Shown here piece by piece: positions 57,889-64,000 of a stretch of DNA of 64,000 nucleotides. The position numbers and the translations under genes are program-made. The notes below the pieces were generated by a model. That model ran no database searches. It saw only the letters and a program-made list of their open reading frames with translations, and had not been told where the DNA came from. Position 1 is the first letter of the stretch. The number at the start of each line of letters is the position of its first letter. The stretch comes from an uncultured Bacteroidota bacterium. GTDB taxonomy: Bacteria; Bacteroidota; Bacteroidia; Bacteroidales; P3. Location: contig CADALO010000001.1 in the NCBI GenBank assembly GCA_902788805.1, positions 186,001 to 250,000 of the forward strand. Direction: 5' to 3'.

Positions 57889-59325
57889 TTAAAGGATTTC
57901 GTTTGCGAGTGCGGCGAAGTCGATGCCGTCGAAGTTGCCGCTACTCATCATCAAGAGGTTGGTGCTAACGCTATTACGCATTAACGCAATCACGCATTCC
58001 ACCAGTTTCTTGCTGTCGGTGAAGACCTCAACATTTCCACCAAAAGCCTTGCGTACCTCCTCGGGGTCGAGAGGTGGCAGTTTTTTGAGTTGCAGCGCGT
58101 GTTGGCTAAAGTAGACGTAACGGATATCTGCCTCGTCCATTGTGCCGCGGTATTGCTGCAGGAACTCCTGCGTCAGCGAACTGAAGGTGTGCAGCTCCAT
58201 ACAGGCAATGAGTTTGCGGTCGGGGTACTGCTCGTGCATTGCGTGGATGGTGGCGCGGAGTTTCGACGGCGCGTGTGCAAAGTCCTTGTAGACAGCGCAG
58301 GTGTCGCTCTTTTTTACAAGTTCAAGGCGCTTGCTGGCACCGTCGAAAGTGCTGATGGCCTCATCGAATTTCTCGTCGGCAATACCTAATTCGCGGCAGG
58401 CATATCGTGCAGCGGTGAGGTTCAGCAGGTTGTGGTGCCCAAACACCCGTAGGGGCGTACCCCCGTGTACGCCCGATGTCCCGTCATCTAGCGTACACGG
58501 GGGTACGCCCATTGTCCCGTCATCGGGCGTACACGGGGGTACGCCCCTACGGAGATATGTGATGCCATCCTCGACCGCATAATCGGGGCAGACATACGGA
58601 AGTTTCTTTATGTCGGTACGGTGGTTCTCTGTCGCCACACGATGCACCTCTTTGTCTTCGTCGCAGTATATCAGTGTGCCTTGTGGCTCAATGAGATCTA
58701 TATATTTGGCAAACTGCTCGCGGTAGATGTCGAAAGTGGGGAAGACGTTGATGTGGTCCCATTCTATGCCAGTGATGATGCCAATATTGGGATGATACAG
58801 GTGGAACTTCGGCCGGCGGTCGATGGGCGAAGTGAGGTACTCGTCGCCCTCGATGACCATCACCTTGGCGGTGTGGCTCAGTCGCACCATCACGTCAAAG
58901 CCTTTCAGCTGTGCGCCAACCATATAGTCGGCCTCTATGCCACAATGGGCAAGCACGTGCAGTATCATTGCCGTGGTGGTTGTCTTGCCGTGCGAGCCGC
59001 CGATGACGATGCGCAACTTGTCCTTCGACTGCTCGTAAAGGTATTCGGGATAACTGTATATCTTCAGCCCAAGCTCTTGGGCTTTAAGCAGTTCGGGGTT
59101 GTCAGCGCGTGCGTGCATACCAAGAACCACAGCGTCGAGGTCGGAGGTGATGCGTTCAGGGTACCAGCCTTCTTTCTCGGGCAGCAGCCCTGCGTTCTTA
59201 AGACGGGTACGGGCAGGATCGAAGATTTCGTCGTCCGAGCCTGTGACGGTATATCCTTTCTGGTGCAGCGCCAATGCGAGGTTGTGCATTGCACTGCCGC
59301 CGATGGCTATGAAGTGTACTTTCAT
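57889..59325 (-). CDS. mpl: UDP-N-acetylmuramate:L-alanyl-gamma-D-glutamyl-meso-diaminopimelate ligase (Mpl) with in-frame repeat insertion
   Basis: 478 residues. Recycles murein tripeptide by ligating it to UDP-MurNAc. Mur-ligase order: F-I-A-I-G-G-S-A-M near 5-13, P-loop G-G-S-H-G-K-T-T-T near 109-117, I-E-W-D-H near 193 and F-A-H-A-P near 327. Between I-T-Y-L and V-F-G-H-H-N-L, about residues 259-293 read R-R-G-V-P-P-C-T-P-D-D-G-T-M then a near repeat, encoded by the palindromic element at 58447-58552. Mpl has no such segment in this loop in the family as I know it. The frame stays open, so the enzyme probably tolerates a surface loop. A short gap separates it from the Smr gene downstream. 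Confidence 0.92.
   Translation of the reverse strand: MKVHFIAIGGSAMHNLALALHQKGYTVTGSDDEIFDPARTRLKNAGLLPEKEGWYPERITSDLDAVVLGMHARADNPELLKAQELGLKIYSYPEYLYEQSKDKLRIVIGGSHGKTTTTAMILHVLAHCGIEADYMVGAQLKGFDVMVRLSHTAKVMVIEGDEYLTSPIDRRPKFHLYHPNIGIITGIEWDHINVFPTFDIYREQFAKYIDLIEPQGTLIYCDEDKEVHRVATENHRTDIKKLPYVCPDYAVEDGITYLRRGVPPCTPDDGTMGVPPCTLDDGTSGVHGGTPLRVFGHHNLLNLTAARYACRELGIADEKFDEAISTFDGASKRLELVKKSDTCAVYKDFAHAPSKLRATIHAMHEQYPDRKLIACMELHTFSSLTQEFLQQYRGTMDEADIRYVYFSQHALQLKKLPPLDPEEVRKAFGGNVEVFTDSKKLVECVIALMRNSVSTNLLMMSSGNFDGIDFAALANEIL
58447..58552. repeat. 106-bp palindromic repeat inserted inside mpl
   Basis: Perfect 29-bp inverted arms (58447-58475 and 58524-58552; outer CCGTAGGGGCG). A third, partly diverged copy of the unit lies at about 58491-58510 in the right-arm direction, so the right half is a 33-bp direct tandem (GTCCCGTCATC repeated). 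Read in the mpl frame it codes two near-identical peptide units. Confidence 0.9.
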
Positions 59326-59380
59326 ATCAAAGATTGTTTTGCGAGTATAACGACTTTGGTTGCATATTATTGTAGAACGT

Positions 59381-59411
59381 TTTGCCGGATGAAAAAAAGT
59401 TGCTATATTTG
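59381..59411 (+). promoter_or_regulatory. Promoter of the macro-like gene
   Basis: TTTG (59381-59384), 19 bp, TATATTTG (59404-59411), with start codon at 59429, giving a very short leader. Confidence 0.75.
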
Positions 59412-59428
59412 CAAAAACTATTATTGCT

Positions 59429-59836
59429 ATGGAAAATACTCAACTCGTTAATGGTCATAGGATTGCATCCGACCGCATTGCCCAGTTGGGCGAGAATGAA
59501 ATATTCGTATTTGGCAGCAACATCCAGGGTATGCACGGTGGCGGTGCCGCGTGGTATGCCCACAATAATTTCGGTGCCGAATGGGGTGTCGGCGAAGGCT
59601 TGACGGGACGCACATACGCTCTTCCGACTATGGAGGGCGAGGCGTCGATGGCCCACGCTGTGCAGAAATTCACAGAATGTGCCCGCCAGCACCCCGAACT
59701 GACATTCCTTGTCACTGCTGTCGGCTGCGGCATTGCTGGCTACACGCCCGACGAGGTGGCGCCTCTGTTCAAGGAAGCTGCTGCACTGGAAAATGTCTAC
59801 CTGCCGCAGGTCTTTGTCGATGTGATGTTTAAATAA
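59429..59836 (+). CDS. Macro-domain-like small protein (A1S_2505-type)
   Basis: 135 residues, cytosolic. Contains I-F-V-F-G-S-N-I-Q-G-M-H-G-G-G-A-A near 26-42 and F-L-V-T-A-V-G-C-G-I-A-G-Y near 93-105, with Y-A-L-P-T-M between. Such G-S-N-x-x-G-x-H-G-x-G-A and V-G-C-G-x-A-G-x blocks occur in a small family found in phages and bacteria, often annotated A1S_2505 phage non-structural protein and probably related to macro domains that bind ADP-ribose. It is the only plus-strand gene in a 7 kb minus-strand stretch, with its own promoter and terminator. Substrate unknown. Confidence 0.72.
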   Translation: MENTQLVNGHRIASDRIAQLGENEIFVFGSNIQGMHGGGAAWYAHNNFGAEWGVGEGLTGRTYALPTMEGEASMAHAVQKFTECARQHPELTFLVTAVGCGIAGYTPDEVAPLFKEAAALENVYLPQVFVDVMFK

Positions 59837-59865
59837 AAAAAAGCGAGGAATTTCCTCGCTTTTTT
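59837..59865. terminator. Bidirectional terminator between the macro-like gene and typA
   Basis: AAAAAAGCGAGGA/TCCTCGCTTTTTT, 13-bp stem around a three-base loop, A- and T-runs on both sides. Confidence 0.88.
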
Positions 59866-59894
59866 GTTTGCTTGGATAAGCATTATTTAATTTG

Positions 59895-61730
59895 TTATTC
59901 GTCTTTGTACCCTGCGGCGATGCGGGCGCGTTTGCGCTCTATCTCGTCGAGGATAATCTTGCGGATGCGCAGGCTGCTGGGGGTAATCTCGAGGTATTCG
60001 TCCTCGCGGATATACTCCATAGCCTCCTCAAGGCTCATCTTTATTGCCGGGCTGCAGGTCGACTTGTCGTCCGCACTCTTGCTGCGCATATTGGTGAGGT
60101 TCTTAGCAGTTACAACGTTGATGACTATGTCGTTGCCCGGACGCAGGCTCTCGCCGATAACCTCACCGGCATAGACCTGGTCGCCCGGCTCTATGAAGAA
60201 GGGACCGCGGTCTTGCAACTTGCTGATGCTGTAGGCTGTAGCCTCGCCCGTCTCTTTGGCTATGAGGGCACCGTACTTGTGGTCGTCGATGTCGCCTTTC
60301 CACGGCTGGAATTCCAAGAAGCGGCTGGCAATCACGGCTTCGCCGTTGGTGGCGGTGAGCAGCGTGTTGCGCAGGCCGATGATGCCGCGGCTCGGAATGG
60401 TGAAGTCGAGCTGCACGCGGTCGCCCTTGGTGTCGATGGTGCCCACCTCACCCTTGCGGCGAGTGACAACGTCGATAACCTTGCTCGAAAACTCCTCGGG
60501 CACCAACACGGTCAGCTGCTCGATGGGCTCGCACTTCTGGCCGTCAATCTCTTTGATAATCACCTTTGGCTGACCCACTTGCAGCTCATAGCCCTCGCGA
60601 CGCATAGTCTCGATAAGGATGGAGAGGTGCAGAATGCCGCGTCCGAAGACGAGCAGCGCGTCGGGCGAGCCGGTTTCCTCTATGCGCATTGCAAGGTTTT
60701 TCTCCAATTCGTGGTAGAGGCGCTCGCGGATATGGCGGCTGGTGACGTATTTGCCTTCTTTGCCGAAGAAAGGTGAATTGTTGATAGTGAAGAGCATAGA
60801 CATTGTGGGCTCGTCGACCTTGATGGGCGGCAGCGGCTCAGGATTCTCGGCATCGCAGATGGTGTCGCCAATTTCGAACATCACGTTCTTGTCGAGCTCA
60901 AGCAGAAGGGCGCAGATTTCACCAGCCTCAACGATATTCTTTGTGCGCTCCTTGCCCAGACCTTCAAAGGTGTATAACTCCTTGATACGGCTGTTGATAT
61001 GTGTGCCGTCGCGCTTGGCGAGGCATATCGGCTGGCCTGCCTGCAGCGTGCCGCGATGCAAGCGTCCCACAGCGATTCGGCCAAGATAACTGCTATAGTC
61101 GAGGCTCGAAAGCATCATCTGGGTGTTGCCCTCGGGTACCTGCGGAGCGGGTATATGCTTGATGATGAGGTCCATCAGGTAGCTGATGTCGTCGGTCGGT
61201 GTGTTCCAGTCGGGACCCATCCAGCCCTGCTTGGCGCTGCCGTAGGCCGTGGGGAAGTCCAGCTGGTCGTTGTTGGCGCCCAGGTTGAACATCAGGTCGA
61301 ACACGGCCTCCTGTGTGGCCTCGGGGTCGCAGTTGGGCTTGTCGACCTTGTTGATGACCACTATCGGCTTCAGTCCCAGTTCGATAGCTTTCTGCAAAAC
61401 GAAGCGGGTCTGTGGCATCGGTCCCTCAAAGGCGTCGACAACAAGCAGCACACCGTCGGCCATATTGAGCACGCGCTCCACCTCGCCGCCGAAGTCGCTA
61501 TGCCCCGGCGTATCGATAATGTTGATCTTGTGGTCCTTGTAGCGGACGCTGACGTTTTTGGAAAGGATGGTGATGCCGCGTTCGCGCTCAAGGTCATTGT
61601 TGTCGAGAATGAGGTCGCCGGTCTCTTGGTTGTCGCGGAAAAGTTTGGCTTGGTGCAGCATTCGGTCGACAAGGGTGGTCTTACCGTGGTCGACGTGTGC
61701 TATAATTGCCACATTACGAATATTTTGCAT
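59895..61730 (-). CDS. typA: Translational GTPase TypA/BipA
   Basis: 611 residues from the ATG read at 61730; the frame extends 10 codons further but [13 protein letters not shown] is the standard start. Ribosome-binding GTPase related to EF-G/LepA. G1 [10 protein letters not shown]2-region R-G-I-T-I, G3 [12 protein letters not shown]4 N-K-V-D-K, then domain II ([14 protein letters not shown]), domain III, domain V and the BipA-specific C-terminal end (T-S-L-R-I-R-K). Needed for ribosome assembly or stress growth in other bacteria. A palindrome (C) lies upstream of its promoter. Confidence 0.96.
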   Translation of the reverse strand: MQNIRNVAIIAHVDHGKTTLVDRMLHQAKLFRDNQETGDLILDNNDLERERGITILSKNVSVRYKDHKINIIDTPGHSDFGGEVERVLNMADGVLLVVDAFEGPMPQTRFVLQKAIELGLKPIVVINKVDKPNCDPEATQEAVFDLMFNLGANNDQLDFPTAYGSAKQGWMGPDWNTPTDDISYLMDLIIKHIPAPQVPEGNTQMMLSSLDYSSYLGRIAVGRLHRGTLQAGQPICLAKRDGTHINSRIKELYTFEGLGKERTKNIVEAGEICALLLELDKNVMFEIGDTICDAENPEPLPPIKVDEPTMSMLFTINNSPFFGKEGKYVTSRHIRERLYHELEKNLAMRIEETGSPDALLVFGRGILHLSILIETMRREGYELQVGQPKVIIKEIDGQKCEPIEQLTVLVPEEFSSKVIDVVTRRKGEVGTIDTKGDRVQLDFTIPSRGIIGLRNTLLTATNGEAVIASRFLEFQPWKGDIDDHKYGALIAKETGEATAYSISKLQDRGPFFIEPGDQVYAGEVIGESLRPGNDIVINVVTAKNLTNMRSKSADDKSTCSPAIKMSLEEAMEYIREDEYLEITPSSLRIRKIILDEIERKRARIAAGYKDE

Positions 61731-61757
61731 TGAATCTTCTGATTTTATAACGAACTG

Positions 61758-61765
61758 CAAAATTA
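61758..61765 (-). promoter_or_regulatory. -7 promoter element of typA
   Basis: TAATTTTG on the minus strand, 28 bp before the ATG; the -33 region carries TTTCGG rather than TTTG. Confidence 0.5.
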
Positions 61766-61845
61766 CGAAAAAAATATGGATTGCCGAAAGGTGTATTGCA
61801 ACAAAATGATAAATACACTATAAATCAATATTTTCACCATACCAT

Positions 61846-61952
61846 CTTCGGTCGTTGTCCAGTTGTTGTCCAGTTGTTGTCCAGTTGTTGTCCAGTCAAT
61901 GACTGGACAACAACTGGACAACAATCGGACAACGAACGGACAACGACCGAAG
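61846..61952. repeat. 107-bp palindromic element C made of 11-bp units
   Basis: Two 53-bp arms around one base (61899). GTTGTCC cores at 61854, 61865, 61876, 61887 and GGACAAC cores at 61905, 61916, 61927, 61938, all 11 bp apart. Outer ends CTTCGG/CCGAAG, with weaker pairing to 61841-61957. The left flank (CACCATACCA) is also found beside element A. Confidence 0.93.
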
Positions 61953-61975
61953 GAGGTAAGGAGCGGTTACGGACT

Positions 61976-62009
61976 AAAAACAGCCGTGGCATTTTGATGC
62001 TCGGCTGTT
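61976..62009 (-). terminator. Terminator of the exported-protein gene
   Basis: Minus strand AACAGCCG/CGGCTGTT type hairpin with inner GCAT/ATGC pairs, followed by five T. Confidence 0.65.
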
Positions 62010-62098
62010 GTAAAGTGCAAATAATCAGACGTTAATATGATATCGATGCTGCGCGGTCGGCGCTGTCTGCCAGTGTGCGATTCTGTTGTGCGGGGAGC

Positions 62099-62554
62099 TT
62101 AGTTCTTTTCTGTGAGGGTGAAACTGCGGAAACGCGAGGTGGTCGATGTGGTTTCTCGGACGCGTATCAGCTTGTCGCCGAAGTGCATAGTCTTGTCGTC
62201 GCCGTCAGGATTCTCGGTATGGTAAACCTGAAACAGACGGTTGAAGTCGCGCAGGAAGTCGGCGCTGCGGACATCGATGATTACCTCGTAGCATTTTTCG
62301 TCTGTTGGGTCCATCTTGAAGGTGCAGCGATAGTCGGCGGTGTTGATGATCATCACGCCCTCAACGCGGTTGCCTGCCGGCATATAGGTGATGTCGAACT
62401 GCTGGCTTTCAGCACGATCGTTGCCAACGAAGGCTCCGAGCGACTGCACAATATGGTGCGCGTCGCGTCCCAGTTGCTCGGCAATATATGATGTTTGGGC
62501 GTTGGCTATAAGTGCGCTGATTGTCAGTAATATGGCCAATATCGACTTCCTCAT
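62099..62554 (-). CDS. Exported protein of unknown function
   Basis: 151 residues from the ATG read at 62554 (M-R-K-S-I-L-A-I-L-L-T-I-S-A-L-I-A-N-A, signal peptide). A longer open frame lies inside the phosphorylase gene. The mature protein has Y-I-A-E-Q-L-G-R-D near 22, F-D-I-T-Y-M-P-A-G-N near 50, then I-I-D-V-R-S-A-D-F and a V-Y-H-T-E-N-P strand; the sheet-rich order could be a PLAT/lipocalin-like fold, but no family is recognised. Its start overlaps the upstream phosphorylase stop by 4 nt, so translation is coupled. Confidence 0.62.
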   Translation of the reverse strand: MRKSILAILLTISALIANAQTSYIAEQLGRDAHHIVQSLGAFVGNDRAESQQFDITYMPAGNRVEGVMIINTADYRCTFKMDPTDEKCYEVIIDVRSADFLRDFNRLFQVYHTENPDGDDKTMHFGDKLIRVRETTSTTSRFRSFTLTEKN

Positions 62555-63423
62555 TTCGACATCCTTTCCATTATTTTTACTATCGTGTCGCGCATCAGGC
62601 CGTGATAGTCGTTGATGAAGGTGCCGTCGGCGCGGTTGGCTATGATGAGGCAAACGGTCAATGCGTTGTGGCCCATTATCTTGGCGAGGCCGTAGATGGC
62701 CGATGTCTCCATTTCGAGGTTGGTGACTTTCAGTCCGTCCCATCTGAAGGCGGCGAGCTTCTCGTTAAGATCCTTCACGGCGGGCGCGATGCGTATGTGT
62801 CGTCCCTGTGGGGCATAGAAGCCTGGTGCCGTGGCGGTTATGCCTTTCACGGCTATATCGGCGACCTTGTCTAAAAGTTTTGCGCTGCCTTTGACGCAGT
62901 AGGGGCGTGCCAGACGCCCAGGGAACTGCATATAGCTTGCAAAAGCCTCGGTCATAGCTTCTTCCAGCTCCTCGTCGCGGTGCTCGTAGTAGTTGAGCAG
63001 TCCGTCAAGGCCTATGGCGTAGGCCGATGCCACCAATGAGCCGCAGGCGATGTCGCTGTGCAGCGAGCCCGAGGTGCCTATGCGCACCATATTCAGCGTG
63101 CGGTGCCCGGCCTTGATGCGGCGTGAGGCAAGGTCTATGTTGGCGGCGGCGTCGAGTTCGGTGACGACTATGTCGATGTTGTCGCAGCCCATACCTGTGC
63201 TGAGGGCCGTGAAGCGGTGGCCGCGGTAGGTGCCTGTCAGGGCGTGCAGCTCGCGGTTCTGGCTTTCGTATTCAATGCTGTCGAACAGCTCTTTAAACAT
63301 ATTGACGCGATCGGGGTCGCCAACCAGAAAGATGTCGTCGGCCAGGTTGTCGCCATTCATATTGATATGGTAGAGGTTCCCTGAGGGAGCCAGTACCAGT
63401 TCGCTTGATTTAAGTTCGTCCAT
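62551..63423 (-). CDS. Nucleoside phosphorylase (uridine phosphorylase-like)
   Basis: 290 residues from the ATG read at 63423 (M-D-E-L-K-S-S-E-L-V); a longer frame to 63474 has no family support. PNP_UDP fold: V-G-D-P-D-R-V near 34-40 (phosphate loop), L-S-T-G-M-G-C-D-N near 74-82, R-I-G-T-S-G-S-L near 115-122 and N-L-E-M-E-T-S-A-I-Y near 234-243 (ribose-binding Glu-Met-Glu). It splits nucleosides by phosphorolysis in salvage; the subgroup with an extra insertion fits Bacteroidetes uridine phosphorylase. Translation is coupled to the exported protein downstream. Confidence 0.9.
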   Translation of the reverse strand: MDELKSSELVLAPSGNLYHINMNGDNLADDIFLVGDPDRVNMFKELFDSIEYESQNRELHALTGTYRGHRFTALSTGMGCDNIDIVVTELDAAANIDLASRRIKAGHRTLNMVRIGTSGSLHSDIACGSLVASAYAIGLDGLLNYYEHRDEELEEAMTEAFASYMQFPGRLARPYCVKGSAKLLDKVADIAVKGITATAPGFYAPQGRHIRIAPAVKDLNEKLAAFRWDGLKVTNLEMETSAIYGLAKIMGHNALTVCLIIANRADGTFINDYHGLMRDTIVKIMERMSK

Positions 63424-63441
63424 AGGTTGTGTATAGAAAGA

Positions 63442-63472
63442 GACAGGCGGCGCTCTGTGTGCGTCGCCTGTC
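63442..63472 (-). terminator. Hairpin between the low-complexity gene and the phosphorylase
   Basis: Minus strand GACAGGCG/CGCCTGTC stem around a 15-nt loop, then TCTTTCT. T-run interrupted; weak terminator. Confidence 0.45.
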
Positions 63473-63489
63473 ATATGGTTAATGTATTG

Positions 63490-64000
63490 TTATCTTGTTG
63501 GGTTCGACCCTCTGTTGGTCGTTCCGCTGTTGCGGCTGCCTGAGGTTCCGCTGTTGTTGCTGCTGCCACGGCTGCTGGTGCCGGTGTTTGTCGTGCTGCT
63601 GCTGTTGCGGCTGCCGGTGTTGGTGGTCGGCGTGGCGTTGCTGCTGCGGCTGCTGGTGTTGGCTGCCGGCTTTGCATTGCTGCTGCGACTGCTGTTGTTG
63701 GGAGCCGGTGTGACGCTGTTGCTGCGGCTGCTGGTGTTGGTAGTCGGTGTGGCGTTGCTGCTGCGGCTGCCGGTGTTGGCGCCGGTGCTTGTACCGCGGC
63801 TGCTGGTGCCAGTGTTAGTTGTTGCGTTGTTGCCGCGGCTGTTGTTGCCGGTGTTTGTTGTCGTGCTTGTACCGCGGTTGCTTGTGCCGGTGTTAGTGGT
63901 CGAGCTGCTGTTGCGGCTATTGGTTGAGCCTGTGTTGGTCGTGTTGCCGCGGTTGTTTGACGAGTTTCCGCTGACTGCTGCTCCGCGATTGCCGCTGGGT
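63490..64000 (-). CDS. C-terminal part of a Ser/Thr/Asn/Gly/Arg low-complexity protein, start outside window
   Basis: An uninterrupted frame on the minus strand runs from the right edge to the TAA at 63490-63492, about 169 residues. It is almost wholly Ser, Thr, Asn, Gly and Arg with some Pro/Ala, in loosely repeated units such as T-N-T-G-S-R-S-S-N-A-T-P, T-N-T-G-T-S-S-R-G, ending S-N-P-T-R. Other frames in this region contain stops or change composition abruptly. Repeated short codon runs make it look like a disordered, basic tail or linker of a surface or nucleic-acid-binding protein. No domain is visible, so no function is proposed. Confidence 0.7.
   Translation of the reverse strand, partial: PSGNRGAAVSGNSSNNRGNTTNTGSTNSRNSSSTTNTGTSNRGTSTTTNTGNNSRGNNATTNTGTSSRGTSTGANTGSRSSNATPTTNTSSRSNSVTPAPNNSSRSSNAKPAANTSSRSSNATPTTNTGSRNSSSTTNTGTSSRGSSNNSGTSGSRNSGTTNRGSNPTR

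Larger units (their letters stand above)
61731..62098. other. 368-bp intergenic region holding palindrome C
   Basis: Between the typA start and the end of an exported-protein gene, both on the minus strand. Contains the typA promoter box, the 107-bp palindrome and a terminator; no coding frame. Confidence 0.7.

Noticed and set aside
63495..63713. Cys/Gly-rich plus-strand frame and a Pro/Ala-rich minus-strand frame
   Set aside because: Frameshifted readings of the low-complexity Ser/Thr/Asn/Arg gene; abrupt composition and no supporting start region.

Overview
The window is a 64 kb stretch of a Bacteroidota chromosome, almost certainly order Bacteroidales. The evidence is a type IX secretion C-terminal domain on two giant/secreted proteins, promoters of the Bacteroidetes form (TTTG, 18-20 bp, TAnnTTTG), many MKK-type lipoproteins, a TonB-dependent B12 receptor with a cobalamin riboswitch, Mpl, a 600-residue-type TypA, [FeFe]-hydrogenase maturation and butyrate-type beta-oxidation genes. 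No transposase, integrase, rRNA or CRISPR array is visible. The genus cannot be fixed from the sequence alone.

Layout. 1-6.7 kb: end of a T9SS-secreted protein, tRNA-Pro, murF, an exported protein, ftsK and an O-methyltransferase. 6.7-8.7 kb: an operon of three tiny cysteine-patterned lipoproteins and a MauE-thioredoxin membrane protein. 8.7-10.2 kb: a polysaccharide flippase (minus). 10.7-18.5 kb: a tightly overlapped operon (GH20 hexosaminidase, acyltransferase, M20 amidohydrolase, MATE transporter, P-loop/CYTH fusion, murB). 18.8-22 kb: an unknown cytosolic protein, purA and a PepSY-like exported protein. 22.3-27.4 kb: ECF sigma/anti-sigma operon with a secreted transglutaminase-fold protein, LPP20-like and DUF5683-like envelope proteins and a repeat lipoprotein. 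27.6-29 kb: a DUF4143-type ATPase with iteron-like upstream repeats. 29.4-36.8 kb: an AT-rich three-gene cassette running straight into a 1477-residue LRR/B-repeat T9SS protein and a second transglutaminase-fold paralogue. 36.8-41.3 kb: nitroreductase, then a BtuG-like propeller lipoprotein and BtuB-like receptor under a cobalamin riboswitch. 41.6-46.9 kb: a YugP-type protease, mutS, six tRNAs and rpsF-rpsR-rplI. 47-51.7 kb (minus): a DUF4878-like lipoprotein, 3-hydroxybutyryl-CoA dehydrogenase, crotonase, and a second ECF sigma with an inner-membrane/beta-barrel partner. 51.8-55.8 kb: lipoproteins, the hydrogenase regulator, hydG and a porin. 56-63.4 kb (minus apart from one gene): ispG, an Smr protein, mpl, a macro-like protein (plus), typA, an exported protein and a nucleoside phosphorylase. 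The right edge is a low-complexity Ser/Thr/Asn/Arg protein.

The most unusual content is non-coding. Three intergenic loci (18585, 41375, 61846) each hold an exactly 107 bp palindrome whose two 53 bp arms contain four units of an 11 bp repeat. The unit sequence differs between loci (TTGTACAATAT-like versus TTGTCCAGTTG-like), but length, period and symmetry do not. A 98 bp relative with yet another unit lies at 10450, and a direct-only 11 bp array at 29312. A separate palindromic element sits in frame inside mpl, a GTCATTCC-type dispersed repeat occurs twice, and telomere-like G-rich minisatellites occupy the leaders of two operon genes. All functional statements are from reading the sequence; no database search was run.
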